Positions 8,450-16,819 of a stretch of 64,000 bases of DNA are shown in pieces. A program made the position numbers and the translations under genes. Origin of the DNA: Desulfonema magnum (lineage in GTDB: Bacteria > Desulfobacterota > Desulfobacteria > Desulfobacterales > 4be13). Location: contig NZ_CP061800.1 in NCBI RefSeq assembly GCF_017377395.1, positions 3,989,633-4,053,632 on the forward strand, written 5' to 3'. Numbering within the stretch: the stretch's first letter is position 1; each line of letters begins with the position of its first letter. The notes under the pieces were generated by a model. The model was not told the origin of the DNA, searched no databases, and saw only the letters and a program-made list of their open reading frames with translations.

Positions 8450-9295
8450 ATGAAAATCTATCTTGATTGTTACGCCTGTTTTTTACGTCAGGCATTAAAT
8501 GCCGCACGCCTCGCAGGCGGCGATGATGAGCAGCAATACAAAGTGATAAATAGCACTTTAAAATTATTACAAAATATAAGACCCGGAACAAATCCTCCGG
8601 AAATTGCCCGCAGTGTGCACAAACTTGTTCGGGATGAAATTTCAGCAGCGGATCCTTATAAGGAAGCAAAGGCTGTCAGCACGCAGCAGGCATTAGCGAT
8701 ATATCCCCGGCTTAAAGCATTGGTCAATGACAGCGATGATCCCTTAGGGATCGCCATACGATTAAGTATTGCCGGAAATATCATAGACTTGGGGGTAAAA
8801 GATTATTATGATGACCTTTGGGATACGGTTGAAAAAGTTTTGTCCCAGCCTTATGCGATTGACGATGAGGAGAAATTATGTGCCAGACTCTCTGAAGCGG
8901 ATCATGTGCTTTTTATAGCCGACAACGCGGGAGAGACCGTTTTTGACCGGGTGCTGACAGAAGTGTTACAAATACCGGTGACTTATGCCGTCAAAAAATA
9001 TCCCACGCTCAATGACGCGACCATGGAAGATGCGGTCGCGGCAGGATTGGGTCAGTCAGTTCGCATAATAAGCAATGGTACGGATGCGCCGGGTACGATT
9101 CTGTCGTTGTGTTCGGAAGAATTTCTCAAAATTTATAAACTGGCCCCCATAATTATAGCAAAAGGACAGGCAAACTACGAAACATTGAGCAATGCAGGGC
9201 CGAAAGTATTTTGTCTGTTACAGGTAAAATGCCCGGTCATAGGGAAAGATATCAATGCGCCCGTGGGCAGCATTGTTATCCGCCAAAGTAAGTGA
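8450..9295 (+). CDS. DUF89 / ARMT1-like damage-control phosphatase
   Basis: A 281-residue soluble protein. The N-terminal MKIYLDCYACFLRQALNAAR, the AGNIIDLG block (108-115) and the metal-site signature DNAGET (158-163) are diagnostic of the DUF89 family. Members are metal-dependent phosphatases proposed to remove damaged sugar-phosphate or cofactor metabolites. The short prokaryotic form with the CxxC-containing N terminus (C7, C10) is the AF1104-like subgroup. The start has GGAGAG upstream at good spacing. It stands alone, with the disrupted Rpn-like gene upstream and a MITE downstream. The physiological substrate is not known for this subgroup. Confidence 0.85.
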   Translation: MKIYLDCYACFLRQALNAARLAGGDDEQQYKVINSTLKLLQNIRPGTNPPEIARSVHKLVRDEISAADPYKEAKAVSTQQALAIYPRLKALVNDSDDPLGIAIRLSIAGNIIDLGVKDYYDDLWDTVEKVLSQPYAIDDEEKLCARLSEADHVLFIADNAGETVFDRVLTEVLQIPVTYAVKKYPTLNDATMEDAVAAGLGQSVRIISNGTDAPGTILSLCSEEFLKIYKLAPIIIAKGQANYETLSNAGPKVFCLLQVKCPVIGKDINAPVGSIVIRQSK

Positions 9296-9323
9296 AAAGC
9301 GGGAAATAAAACATTCTGATATC

Positions 9324-9549
9324 ACTCGATAGTCAAGTTTTCTGACTTGGTTCGGACAAACTGTCTGTCATTCCGTTCGACGACCCGACTGAACTCGCCG
9401 AATTCTGGGAAAGCAGAAATCCGCAATTTCCGGAACCGCTGCATCGGCTAAAAATAGATTCCTGCTTTCGCAGGAATGACAGAAAAAAATCGAGTATCAC
9501 TTCCAGAAACTATGGATTCCTGCTTTCGCAGGAATGACAAAAATCGAGT
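9324..9549. mobile_element. MITE-like element, family ACTCGAT/ATCGAGT, copy B with repeated right end
   Basis: The left end ACTCGATAGTCAAGTTTTCT starts the element. A first right end, with hairpin ATTCCTGCTTTCGCAGGAAT and ATCGAGT, closes at 9495. A second partial right end with the same hairpin and ATCGAGT closes at 9549. The right terminus has therefore been duplicated in tandem. Confidence 0.7.
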
Positions 9550-9745
9550 ATCACTTTCATATTTCGTTGAGAGCAGACCGCTTATAACTGTCTCAGAAAA
9601 AGATTGTCCTGAGTGCCCAAAAAAGGAGGTTCAGAACATGCTAGATGATAATAAAAACTCAGTCACAAATAAAGAAAATGACGATGACAACACCGAACTT
9701 GTCTCTCATATGATCAGGAAGTATGATGAAAGTAAAGATTATACT

Positions 9746-11614
9746 TGGGGCGTCTAAATTCACTCCGATTTCTTGACTGCTTTTTGGACCATCCCTCTGA
9801 CCTAAAAAAACTTTATCCGCATGCCGCCTCTGAAATCTTAATTTCCGGGAGCGATTCAGCTCGATTTTCCAACTCGGTCAGGGGGCCGGTTATTTTTTTA
9901 CAATTACTTGAAATATTTATATTTATAATTTTTTTTGCTCGTTTTTCGGACTCCGGAATAAACTCAGAATTTTCTGCTGTTTTATCCGAGAGTATTTCAA
10001 GACTGCCAGGGTTTGCCAGGATTTTACGACGTTGTTTGGTTAAAGAAAATAAAGACTCTGAAAATTCTTGTTGCTCTCTGAGACTGATATTCATGACTCT
10101 TCGGGCATCTTCTCTGGTCAGTTCACCACACATGGCGGGCATGCGCAGAGCTATGCGATTGGCGTCTTTTATCTCTCCGGTTCCATGTTGCTTTGAAACT
10201 GCGAACAGAGACTCTATATTATCAGAAGTTATTGGCATTCCTATATTTTCTAATTTAAGCTCCTTGGCAATTATGATATGTTTGTCTAACCAATTAGTAA
10301 AACCTGTACGCACAGATGATCGCGGAGGAATGGCTTCAAGCAGCTTTTTACTTTCTTCATAAGTTTCCAGGTTAAGCCCCTTAGTTTTAAGTATTTTCTG
10401 GCATTCTGAAAGAGTACCTGAGTCGCGAAGAAAACATTCTATAAAATTTCTGCACCTCGGAATCTGATCAATGCCTGCTCGCAGCTTTGAAAGGACGGAT
10501 CCCTTTGGGGCACGACCTCTCGGAGAATGTCTGAGCAACTGAGCCGCCCAATTCACCAGGCGGCGGAGGTTCATAAATCTTGATTTTGTTGAAACCTTCG
10601 GAGGTGCAAGACAGGCAAGAACAGTCTGTTTGAATTTTTTTGAAACTTTACCGACCGCAGAGATAAAGATATCAAACATCGGATGATTCTGATATTCATG
10701 TTTTAAAAGATTAGCGACAGTGTGTGATATATCGTCAATGCTGACACTGGGAAGGCCTTGTTCCGCCAAAAGCCTGGTAGCTTTGGCAAGGTCTGTTCCT
10801 CCGTCTTTGAGATATGCTACCGGCATTCCCCCGATACCGATAACTTTTTTCAAAAAATCAGCTATGGCCTCACCAGTCCAGGATACTGCTACTGAAACAG
10901 CAACGCAGTTTACATCTTTAAGAGTAGGAGCGGTTTCATTCAAATCATGATGGTTAGCATTCAATGACAGCAAAGTAAGAATTTTACCTTTTCCTAAGGC
11001 AATACTGATATCTATTATATAAACAAAGCCGTTGGAAAACGGATTGCTGTTAATTTCAGCCCCGCGCAGCGGGACGGCATTTCGGAGTCTTGCTACGGAT
11101 AATCGGGTGACCCAGTTAATAATTGTCTGAACACATGGGACTTTTGTTATTCCCAAGTAATCAGCAAGAACTCTGAGAACTCTCGGTACCGCTCGGAAAC
11201 TTATATGAGCAACTATAAAAAGCTTCAAACAAATATAGATAAGTTCTTCTTTGTTGTGAACAGGCTGAGTATTTTTCTGACGTTCTTTTTCCAGTTGTTT
11301 TCTGGCTTCATCGGCATCTTTCTTGTATTTATCACGCTCTTTTTTAATACGGCGCTTTTCTTTTTCATGATAACGTGCATTCTTGCCACGTTCAATCGCT
11401 TTTTTCTTCCAGTTATCTCTGCTTTTTATCAATTTGGACTTTGAACTCATAATAATCCTCGTAATTTTATTAATATTGACATAATAGTATGGTAAATATG
11501 TTAAAATAACAATCAAACTATATATTATCAAGATGAATCTATAATTGATTACATGAAGAGGTCCAAATTGTAGTTAAAAAAATTAAGCCAAAAAGGCTGT
11601 TTTTAGACGCCCCA
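9746..11614. mobile_element. insertion sequence, 1869 bp, ends TGGGGCGTCTAAA
   Basis: The left end TGGGGCGTCTAAA (9746-9758) and the right end TTTAGACGCCCCA (11602-11614) are perfect 13-bp inverted repeats. They are flanked by an exact 9-bp duplication GATTATACT (9737-9745 and 11615-11623). A single transposase gene lies on the minus strand. Intact ends, intact duplication and intact coding frame all point to a recent insertion. Confidence 0.95.
9813..11450 (-). CDS. transposase of the TGGGGCGTC insertion sequence
   Basis: Starting at ATG 11450 (MSSKSKLIKSRDNWKKK, preceded by GAGGATTATT) this encodes 545 residues; an upstream in-frame ATG at 11531 would add a hydrophobic stretch encoded by AT-rich IS end sequence and is unlikely. 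Residues 1-60 are a very basic, coiled-coil-like region. The body holds candidate catalytic acids in VYIIDISIALGKGK, in AYLKDGGTDLAKA and in TSDNIESLFAVSKQHG, consistent with an RNase-H-fold DDE enzyme with a long insert between the second D and the E. I cannot assign a named IS family. Confidence 0.8.
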   Translation of the reverse strand: MSSKSKLIKSRDNWKKKAIERGKNARYHEKEKRRIKKERDKYKKDADEARKQLEKERQKNTQPVHNKEELIYICLKLFIVAHISFRAVPRVLRVLADYLGITKVPCVQTIINWVTRLSVARLRNAVPLRGAEINSNPFSNGFVYIIDISIALGKGKILTLLSLNANHHDLNETAPTLKDVNCVAVSVAVSWTGEAIADFLKKVIGIGGMPVAYLKDGGTDLAKATRLLAEQGLPSVSIDDISHTVANLLKHEYQNHPMFDIFISAVGKVSKKFKQTVLACLAPPKVSTKSRFMNLRRLVNWAAQLLRHSPRGRAPKGSVLSKLRAGIDQIPRCRNFIECFLRDSGTLSECQKILKTKGLNLETYEESKKLLEAIPPRSSVRTGFTNWLDKHIIIAKELKLENIGMPITSDNIESLFAVSKQHGTGEIKDANRIALRMPAMCGELTREDARRVMNISLREQQEFSESLFSLTKQRRKILANPGSLEILSDKTAENSEFIPESEKRAKKIININISSNCKKITGPLTELENRAESLPEIKISEAACG

Positions 11615-12344
11615 GATTATACTCCGGTGAAAAACGCATCTGTTGACATCAGAACCGAAGAAAATGTCTATAAACTCATCCGGCTGAGTGACGAACAGTA
11701 TTATCAGCTGCGTAAAAACAGTGTTCCGATTTTTGAGGATTACGGACATCTGATTTCCCTGTTTATGGATGAAGATATTATTTATTCAAGCTTTTCCAAA
11801 ATGTATGTCTCATTAAAAGCATTGTTCGGAGAAAGCGGCAAATACTATGATGATTGGAAAGGCTCTTTTTCATTTCCGTTTTTAATTCATTTTTACAAAG
11901 GAGAAGAGGAATTCGGATATCTGATCAATCTTATGAATATCAGGTCCTCTATGGAGTTCAATCTGGTCAAACTGATACCTGCCGATGATGACAGGTTTGA
12001 CAGAAGTGTTCTGCACAATCCGTTTGAAGAGTTTCCAAGAGAGGAAATTAACTATTTTATCAACTATTTTGTCGGATTTCTTACCGGATTTTTTAAAACC
12101 ACTGCTGACCAGTATGATGAATGCTTTTTTAAAACTGCGGAGTCAAATTTAATCCTGTTTGGTTATAATGATGGCGATTTTTTTGATGATCAGTATGACA
12201 ATGAGGAAGAATTCAGAGAAGCAATTCAGAAGCTGAAGTCAGAGTAAGCCACATAAAGGAAGCGATTGTCCGGAGTGCCAAACTTTCAGTTTGGCAAAGC
12301 AAAATATGAGGATATCAGGTGCTGCCAGAAAAAACAGGGGCATC

Positions 12345-13451
12345 TCACTGACATGCCTTTGCATTATCGAAAACAACATCTCCGCTATAATCAAAAATAA
12401 TGCCATGTACGCTGACACTTGAGGCTGCGAATGATCTGGCGGAGCATATCATCTCTTTTCCCACATAAGAGATAATTTTCGGGTATTCATTTAATATGAG
12501 ATCAAACGCATGTCGGGCCGTGTTGGCAGAGAATATCTTTTTTGCAAATGCCTCATCTTTCGTGACTTCGAAAGACCAGTCCGAAAGCTTGTGCAGGGTC
12601 AGGCTCGACTTTGCCGCGTGTGTATGCGGAATTCCCTGGGCCATCTTCACTGCCTTTCCGAAAAAAACCGCCAGTGTGATGAGATCAAATCCTTTGTCAG
12701 ATGCGGATTCCAGGGACATTTTAAAGAAATCTCCGATTTGTATGAATGCTTCTTCCGGAAGTTCCCGCATGAGGGACTGAGAAAATCTCTCACTTCTTCG
12801 GCCTGTTGTCATCACCACCTGGCTGAGACCTGCGGCACGGGCAACAGACAAAGAGGATTTTATCGTGGCGATATACGCGTCATGGGACATGGGCCTGACA
12901 ACTCCCGTGGTTCCCAGTATTGATATGCCGCCGATGATGCCGAGCCTTGGGTTTAAGGTTTTTTGGGCCAATGTCTCTCCTTCCGGCACAAAGATTTCCA
13001 CTCGGATGGTTCTGCGGATACCATGGTTTCTGAGTACCTCATGAACCGTCTGTATGATCATCTTCCGGGGCCCCGGGTTGATTGCAGGCTCTCCCGGAGG
13101 AATTTCAAGTCCGGGTTTCGTGACCCGTCCCACACCTTTTCCTCCGGTTATGATCACGCTGTCCTGAGTCTCGTTATCTGAGAATGTGACGTTAGCGCCG
13201 ATTTCCGCCCTGTGCGTTATATCCGGATCATCCCCCGCGTCTTTTATTACCGTGCATCTTACGCTTTTTTCATCTTCAAATACACAGGCATGTATCGGAA
13301 TATCAATATCATCTCCGGTCAGAAGCTTTATCCGCACCTCGGAAGGGGCAGCACCGTTCAGGAGAAGACAAAGCCCGCCCTTTACTGCTGCTGTGGCAGC
13401 AGCACCAGTGGTAAAGCCGGTTTTAAGATTTTGTTTGTTTTCTTTTGCCAT
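12345..13451 (-). CDS. cbiD: CbiD, cobalt-precorrin-5B C1-methyltransferase
   Basis: A 368-residue cytosolic enzyme of the anaerobic cobalamin pathway. CbiD methylates C1 of cobalt-precorrin-5B using SAM. The N-terminal LKTGFTTGAAATAAVKG is the family signature; GGKGVGRVTKPGL, PAINPGPRKMI and GIIGGISILGTTGVVRPMSHDAY follow in family order, and the last block is strongly conserved. The length is typical (about 370). It is the last gene of the B12-riboswitch-led cluster and is separated from the preceding membrane-protein gene by a MITE (13539-13712), which may weaken co-transcription or mean it has its own promoter. Confidence 0.95.
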   Translation of the reverse strand: MAKENKQNLKTGFTTGAAATAAVKGGLCLLLNGAAPSEVRIKLLTGDDIDIPIHACVFEDEKSVRCTVIKDAGDDPDITHRAEIGANVTFSDNETQDSVIITGGKGVGRVTKPGLEIPPGEPAINPGPRKMIIQTVHEVLRNHGIRRTIRVEIFVPEGETLAQKTLNPRLGIIGGISILGTTGVVRPMSHDAYIATIKSSLSVARAAGLSQVVMTTGRRSERFSQSLMRELPEEAFIQIGDFFKMSLESASDKGFDLITLAVFFGKAVKMAQGIPHTHAAKSSLTLHKLSDWSFEVTKDEAFAKKIFSANTARHAFDLILNEYPKIISYVGKEMICSARSFAASSVSVHGIIFDYSGDVVFDNAKACQ

Positions 13452-13538
13452 TATTGAAAATTATTTGTGATTTGTGATTTGTGACGGATCATTACCAATG
13501 GAGAAAACTCAGGTTTTTGTTTTTGTATGAAAAATTAC

Positions 13539-13712
13539 TGATTTTAAAGGATTCAGGTGAGGGAGGGCAAAACTCTCTCGGGACGAAATATTTGTAGTAA
13601 ATCATGCCGGGCCGGCAAAGCCCCGTCGGAGCAGCATATTTAGCATGATTTACTACAAATATGCCGCCCCGACGGGGCTTGGTCAGCCCTCCCCTAAATC
13701 CTTTATCATCAG
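13539..13712. mobile_element. MITE of the CTGATTATAACGG family (diverged)
   Basis: The right end is CCCTAAATCCTTTATCATCAG and the left end CTGATTTTAAAGGATTCAGG, both diverged from the IS at 6530-7896. The flanks GAAAAATTA (left) and GAAAATTA (right) look like an eroded 8-bp target duplication. The inside holds an imperfect palindrome around CGGAGCAGCATATTT/AAATATGCCGCCCC, with no gene. The 3-prime flank (13737-13790) has a further hairpin, GGGAAGTCAGA/TCTGATTTCCC, that could terminate the upstream membrane-protein gene. Confidence 0.7.
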
Positions 13713-13807
13713 GAAAATTATAATATCTGGCAACAATTACAGGGAAGTCAGATAAGAAAAGGAAAAAATTCTCATTGTTCTCTGATTTCCCTGTTGTTTT
13801 GTTCCTC

Positions 13808-14863
13808 TCATCCCAGATAATAGTAAATAACTGTGACAATGATAAGACTTAACACCCGAAACCCCTGACCCATCAGAAGCAGTGATATTCCCATTTTGGG
13901 TGCAAATATTCCCATATATCTCGGCAACTGGTGCCGCAATGCCCGTATGGGAAACGCGATAATATTTCCGATAATCAGGGCCAAAGCGGTCTGTTTGATG
14001 GTCAGCACCCCTGTCTCAAGGAGCGCGCCTGCGGCCGCGAATCCTGAAGTGAATTCCGCCACAAAGCTTAAAATGACCACTGAAAGGGCTTCTATGGGAA
14101 TAAACGTTGTCACAACATATGTGGCGACCCAGTTCCGTGCCAGACTGAAAATCCCCATGGTGTTCAAGAAAAAAACAAAGATATAAATAGGTATCACATA
14201 AGTTGCCACGCCTGCAAACCGTTTGGGAAATTTTGACCTTACGCCTTCCCATATCCCCTTTGAATTTTTATTGGCCTGGTCTGAAAATTCTTGTCCTTCG
14301 CCTGTCTGACTCTGTGTTTCCTGGGAAAGACGCAAATGCCCGTAAATCAGAAAACCCGATGTCCGAAGAAGAGTTGCCGCAAATGTAATGGCAAAATAAA
14401 GAATGCCTGCCTGCCCTGTAAGAGGGACAACAATGAAAAACGTTGTGGGCAGATGCAGAAAATACGCGGGCAACTGATTGATGAGGTTGGTCAGATAAAG
14501 CTGCCTGCGAGATATTTTTTCTTCTTTATAAAAATCCAGAAGCATCGCGTTTGCAGCGGCTCCTGAAAAAAAGGCCGTGGTAAAGGCTGCACTGCACATA
14601 TGCCCCAGATTGCCGAATCTGAACAGAGGCGACGCCAAAACCCCAAGTGTTTTTGTCCATCCCGAGGCCTCTATAACCTGTCCCGCGACAAGACCAATTC
14701 CGATAAAAAACATAAGACGGACAAGGGGCCATAAAAGCCCAGATACAATAATCTTTAAGCTGATATCATCATCAAAGTATATTCCGGTGGTGAGTATCAC
14801 AGCAGAAACAGCAACAGAGATATAAACCGCGTGATATCCTGATGCCCTCTTTTCAGATATCAT
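13808..14863 (-). CDS. polytopic membrane protein with nucleoside-recognition (Gate) domains
   Basis: A 351-residue inner-membrane protein with about eight or nine hydrophobic segments. Two Gate/nucleoside-recognition-type blocks are seen: LFRFGNLGHMCSAAFTTAFF with SGAAANAML near residue 85-110, and VVTTFIPIEALSVVILSF with SGFAAAGALLETG near 245-290. The middle contains a hydrophilic loop (about 190-215). Its ATG overlaps the end of cbiL by 11 bp, so it is translationally coupled to the cobalamin genes. Proteins of this kind recur in cobalamin clusters of sulfate reducers, which suggests a cobalt- or corrinoid-linked transport or permease role, but that is inference; no biochemical role is established to my knowledge. 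Confidence 0.75.
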   Translation of the reverse strand: MISEKRASGYHAVYISVAVSAVILTTGIYFDDDISLKIIVSGLLWPLVRLMFFIGIGLVAGQVIEASGWTKTLGVLASPLFRFGNLGHMCSAAFTTAFFSGAAANAMLLDFYKEEKISRRQLYLTNLINQLPAYFLHLPTTFFIVVPLTGQAGILYFAITFAATLLRTSGFLIYGHLRLSQETQSQTGEGQEFSDQANKNSKGIWEGVRSKFPKRFAGVATYVIPIYIFVFFLNTMGIFSLARNWVATYVVTTFIPIEALSVVILSFVAEFTSGFAAAGALLETGVLTIKQTALALIIGNIIAFPIRALRHQLPRYMGIFAPKMGISLLLMGQGFRVLSLIIVTVIYYYLG

Positions 14864-15593
14864 TTTCTTTTTTCTGCTTTGCTATAATCAGGGTCCAGTA
14901 ATTCGGTTTTTTTATATCAAATTCTCTGATATCTTTAATGATCTCCTGATTCTCCTGCCCACAGTTTGTCACACCGACGCAGCTTTTAAACAGACCGGTT
15001 TCATCAAGCGCGGCGTTTATATCCTCCACATTTCGATATGCCTTTAAAAAGACAACATTCTCGGGCTTACCTGAGACTTCTCTCAGCCGGTCTCCTCCCC
15101 CGACCCCGGAGACAACCATAAGTGATTCTTCGCCCTCCACAAGCGGTGTGTTCAGACAGGCCGCGGCTGCCTGATATGACGTAACTCCCGGTATGGTCTC
15201 CACAGAGATATGGGGAGCCAGTGCCTGAATATGCCGTAATATGTAAGCAAAGGTGGAATACGTCAGCGGATCGCCCAGGGTGACAAAGGCAGCGTTTTTC
15301 CCCTGTTCCAGTTCCGTTAAAATTGTCCGTGCATGATCTCTCCATACCTTCTGAGTTTCCTCCTTATCTTTTGCCATGAGAAAAGAAAGCATTTTTACAG
15401 ACGTCTTTTCCGGGATATGGGATTTTGCGATGCTTACAGCCAAGCTGTAATCATTTTTTTTGGATGCGGCCGCAAAAATAACATCCACATGATTTAATAT
15501 TTTTACAGACTTGAGTGTGATGAGTTCAGGATCACCCGGGCCCACGCCTATTCCATATAATGTTCCGTTTTTTTCATTCATTTTGTTATCCAT
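14853..15593 (-). CDS. cbiL: CbiL/CobI, cobalt-factor II (precorrin-2) C20-methyltransferase
   Basis: A tetrapyrrole methylase that uses SAM to methylate C20 of the corrin precursor. The SAM-site motif GIGVGPGDPELITLKSVK is at the N terminus, the GDPLTYSTFAY block, the ETIPGVTSYQAAAA block and a C-terminal NYWTLIIAKQK are all in family order. Length is about 246 residues from ATG 15593 (MDNKMNEK) or 242 from ATG 15581; an upstream ATG at 15653 would be encoded by the palindromic repeat region and is rejected. The overlap with the following membrane-protein gene implies coupling. Upstream lies the duplicated repeat tract 15600-16036. Confidence 0.9.
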   Translation of the reverse strand: MDNKMNEKNGTLYGIGVGPGDPELITLKSVKILNHVDVIFAAASKKNDYSLAVSIAKSHIPEKTSVKMLSFLMAKDKEETQKVWRDHARTILTELEQGKNAAFVTLGDPLTYSTFAYILRHIQALAPHISVETIPGVTSYQAAAACLNTPLVEGEESLMVVSGVGGGDRLREVSGKPENVVFLKAYRNVEDINAALDETGLFKSCVGVTNCGQENQEIIKDIREFDIKKPNYWTLIIAKQKKENDI

Positions 15594-15599
15594 TATCAG

Positions 15600-16103
15600 T
15601 AGATCAAAAAAGTTTGTAGTTCCGCCTTTAGGCGGTCTGTTCCGGCAAATCAAGAAGTTTGTAGTTCCGCCTTTAGGCGGTCTGTCCCTGCAAATCAGAA
15701 AAGTTTGTAGTTCCGCCTTTAGGCGGTCTGTCCCTGCCGGACGGTCTCCCTGATTTCACGGCACCGCCTAAAGGCGGAACTACGAACCTTTTCGAATTAA
15801 TCAGAGGTGTTCGATCTGGTGATTATTTTTGAGTTGCCATTTTTAAGAGGGCGTTTACCACACCTGCGGCAAGGTTTGAGCCTCCTTTTGTTATCCATTA
15901 TCAGTGGATCAGAAAAGTTTGTAGTTCCGCCTTTAGGCGGTCTGTCCCTGCCGGACGGTCTCCCTGATTTCACGGCACCGCCTAAAGGCGGAACTACGAA
16001 CCTTTTCGAATTAATCAGAGGTGTTCGATCTGGTGATTATTTTTGAGTTGCCATTTTTAAGAGGGCATTTACCACGCCTGCGGCAAGGTTTGAGCCGCCT
16101 TTT
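15600..16103. repeat. 214-bp tandem duplication carrying the 3-prime end of cbiC, with CCGCCTTTAGGCGG palindromes
   Basis: Positions 15676-15889 and 15890-16103 are two near-identical units of 214 bp. The unit spans the cbiC-cbiL spacer and includes the last roughly 20 codons of cbiC, so a dead copy of the CbiC C terminus lies at about 15835-15889. The tract also has repeated AGTTCCGCCTTTAGGCGGTC palindromes (15618, 15665, 15710, 15923) and their inverted forms (15765, 15979). Related but looser palindromes occur near 37157-37290 and 43541-43656. Confidence 0.85.
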
Positions 16104-16651
16104 CTGCCTATATTTGAGATATGCGGGTAGTCAGTTTCTATGAGTGCGGCTTTTGATTCCGCAGCATTTACAAATCCTACAGGAAGCCCGATGATAAGTG
16201 CGGGCCGGGCTTTTCCCTCTTTTACCAGTTCAAGGAGACGGAGCAGGGCGGTCGGTGCGTTTCCCACCACATAAATCCCGTTTTCCATAAAGGGAATGGC
16301 AGCATCCACGGCAGCCTGTGCCCGAGTCATTCCGGACGCTCCCGCACTTTTTACGATACTCGGGGCATGAATAAAGCATGTGACACTTGATTTGAAATAC
16401 TCCAGTTCTTTTTTTCGGATGCCGACCCTCGCCATTTCCGTATCTGTGATAATAGCTTTGCCTGAACGAATCGCCTTCAGACCTGCCTCAATCGCTTTGG
16501 GGTGAAACCGGACCGTATCCATATATTCAAAATCAGCGGATGTGTGAATCATCCGCCGCACAATATTCCATTCATGAGGAGAAAAACGGTGTTCCCCTGC
16601 TTCTTCATCTATGATTTTAAAACTCAATGCTTCTATTTCATCTGGTTTCAT
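16037..16651 (-). CDS. cbiC: CbiC, cobalt-precorrin-8 methylmutase
   Basis: A 204-residue cytosolic enzyme that moves a methyl group from C11 to C12 to give cobyrinate. The family signature IVRRMIHTSADFEYMDTVRF carries the catalytic His; AIITDTEMARVGI, the MTRAQAAVDAA stretch and ALIIGLPVGFVNAAESKAAL follow in family order. Length matches the family (about 205-210). It lies between cbiA (upstream) and cbiL (downstream) in the riboswitch-led operon. AAGGAT precedes the ATG. The last 20 codons are part of the 214-bp tandem duplication. Confidence 0.95.
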   Translation of the reverse strand: MKPDEIEALSFKIIDEEAGEHRFSPHEWNIVRRMIHTSADFEYMDTVRFHPKAIEAGLKAIRSGKAIITDTEMARVGIRKKELEYFKSSVTCFIHAPSIVKSAGASGMTRAQAAVDAAIPFMENGIYVVGNAPTALLRLLELVKEGKARPALIIGLPVGFVNAAESKAALIETDYPHISNIGRKGGSNLAAGVVNALLKMATQK

Positions 16652-16680
16652 GGAAAATTTTATCCTTAATTAAGTGATTA

Positions 16681-16725
16681 GGTGTTAAGTGTTAAGTGTT
16701 AGGTGTTAGGTGTCAGGTGTTAGTA
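16681..16725. repeat. heptamer tandem repeat (GGTGTTA/AAGTGTT)
   Basis: Six units of a 7-bp motif (TTAAGTG, TTAGGTG, TCAGGTG variants) sit in the cbiA-cbiC spacer. The same motif appears at 4138-4174 in the opposite orientation and at 28737-28763. Confidence 0.65.
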
Positions 16726-16819
16726 TTCCAATCCTGAAATGCATGTCTTTTCTTTCGGAAAACAGAAGCAGACAGCAGATTCGGAATCTGTTTGGAATTT
16801 GGAATTTATTTGGAAATTA

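Larger units (their letters stand above)
9638..12247 (+). pseudogene. unknown 243-residue acidic protein gene interrupted by an IS
   Basis: The gene starts at ATG 9638 behind a perfect AAAGGAGG and runs 36 codons (MLDDNKNSVTNK to SKDYT) before the IS at 9746. After the IS the same frame resumes at 11624 with PVKNASVDIRTEENVYKLIR and ends at 12247. Removing the IS and one copy of the 9-bp duplication GATTATACT joins the parts in frame to give 243 residues. The protein is acidic and soluble with no signal peptide; hydrophobic blocks such as FINYFVGFLTGFFKT look like amphipathic helices. I do not recognise the family. The 3-prime part could be translated from the GTG at 11627 but has no Shine-Dalgarno of its own. 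Confidence 0.8.

Noticed and set aside
9745..10362. 205-codon plus-strand frame
   Set aside because: It starts inside the terminal repeat of the IS and is antisense to the transposase.
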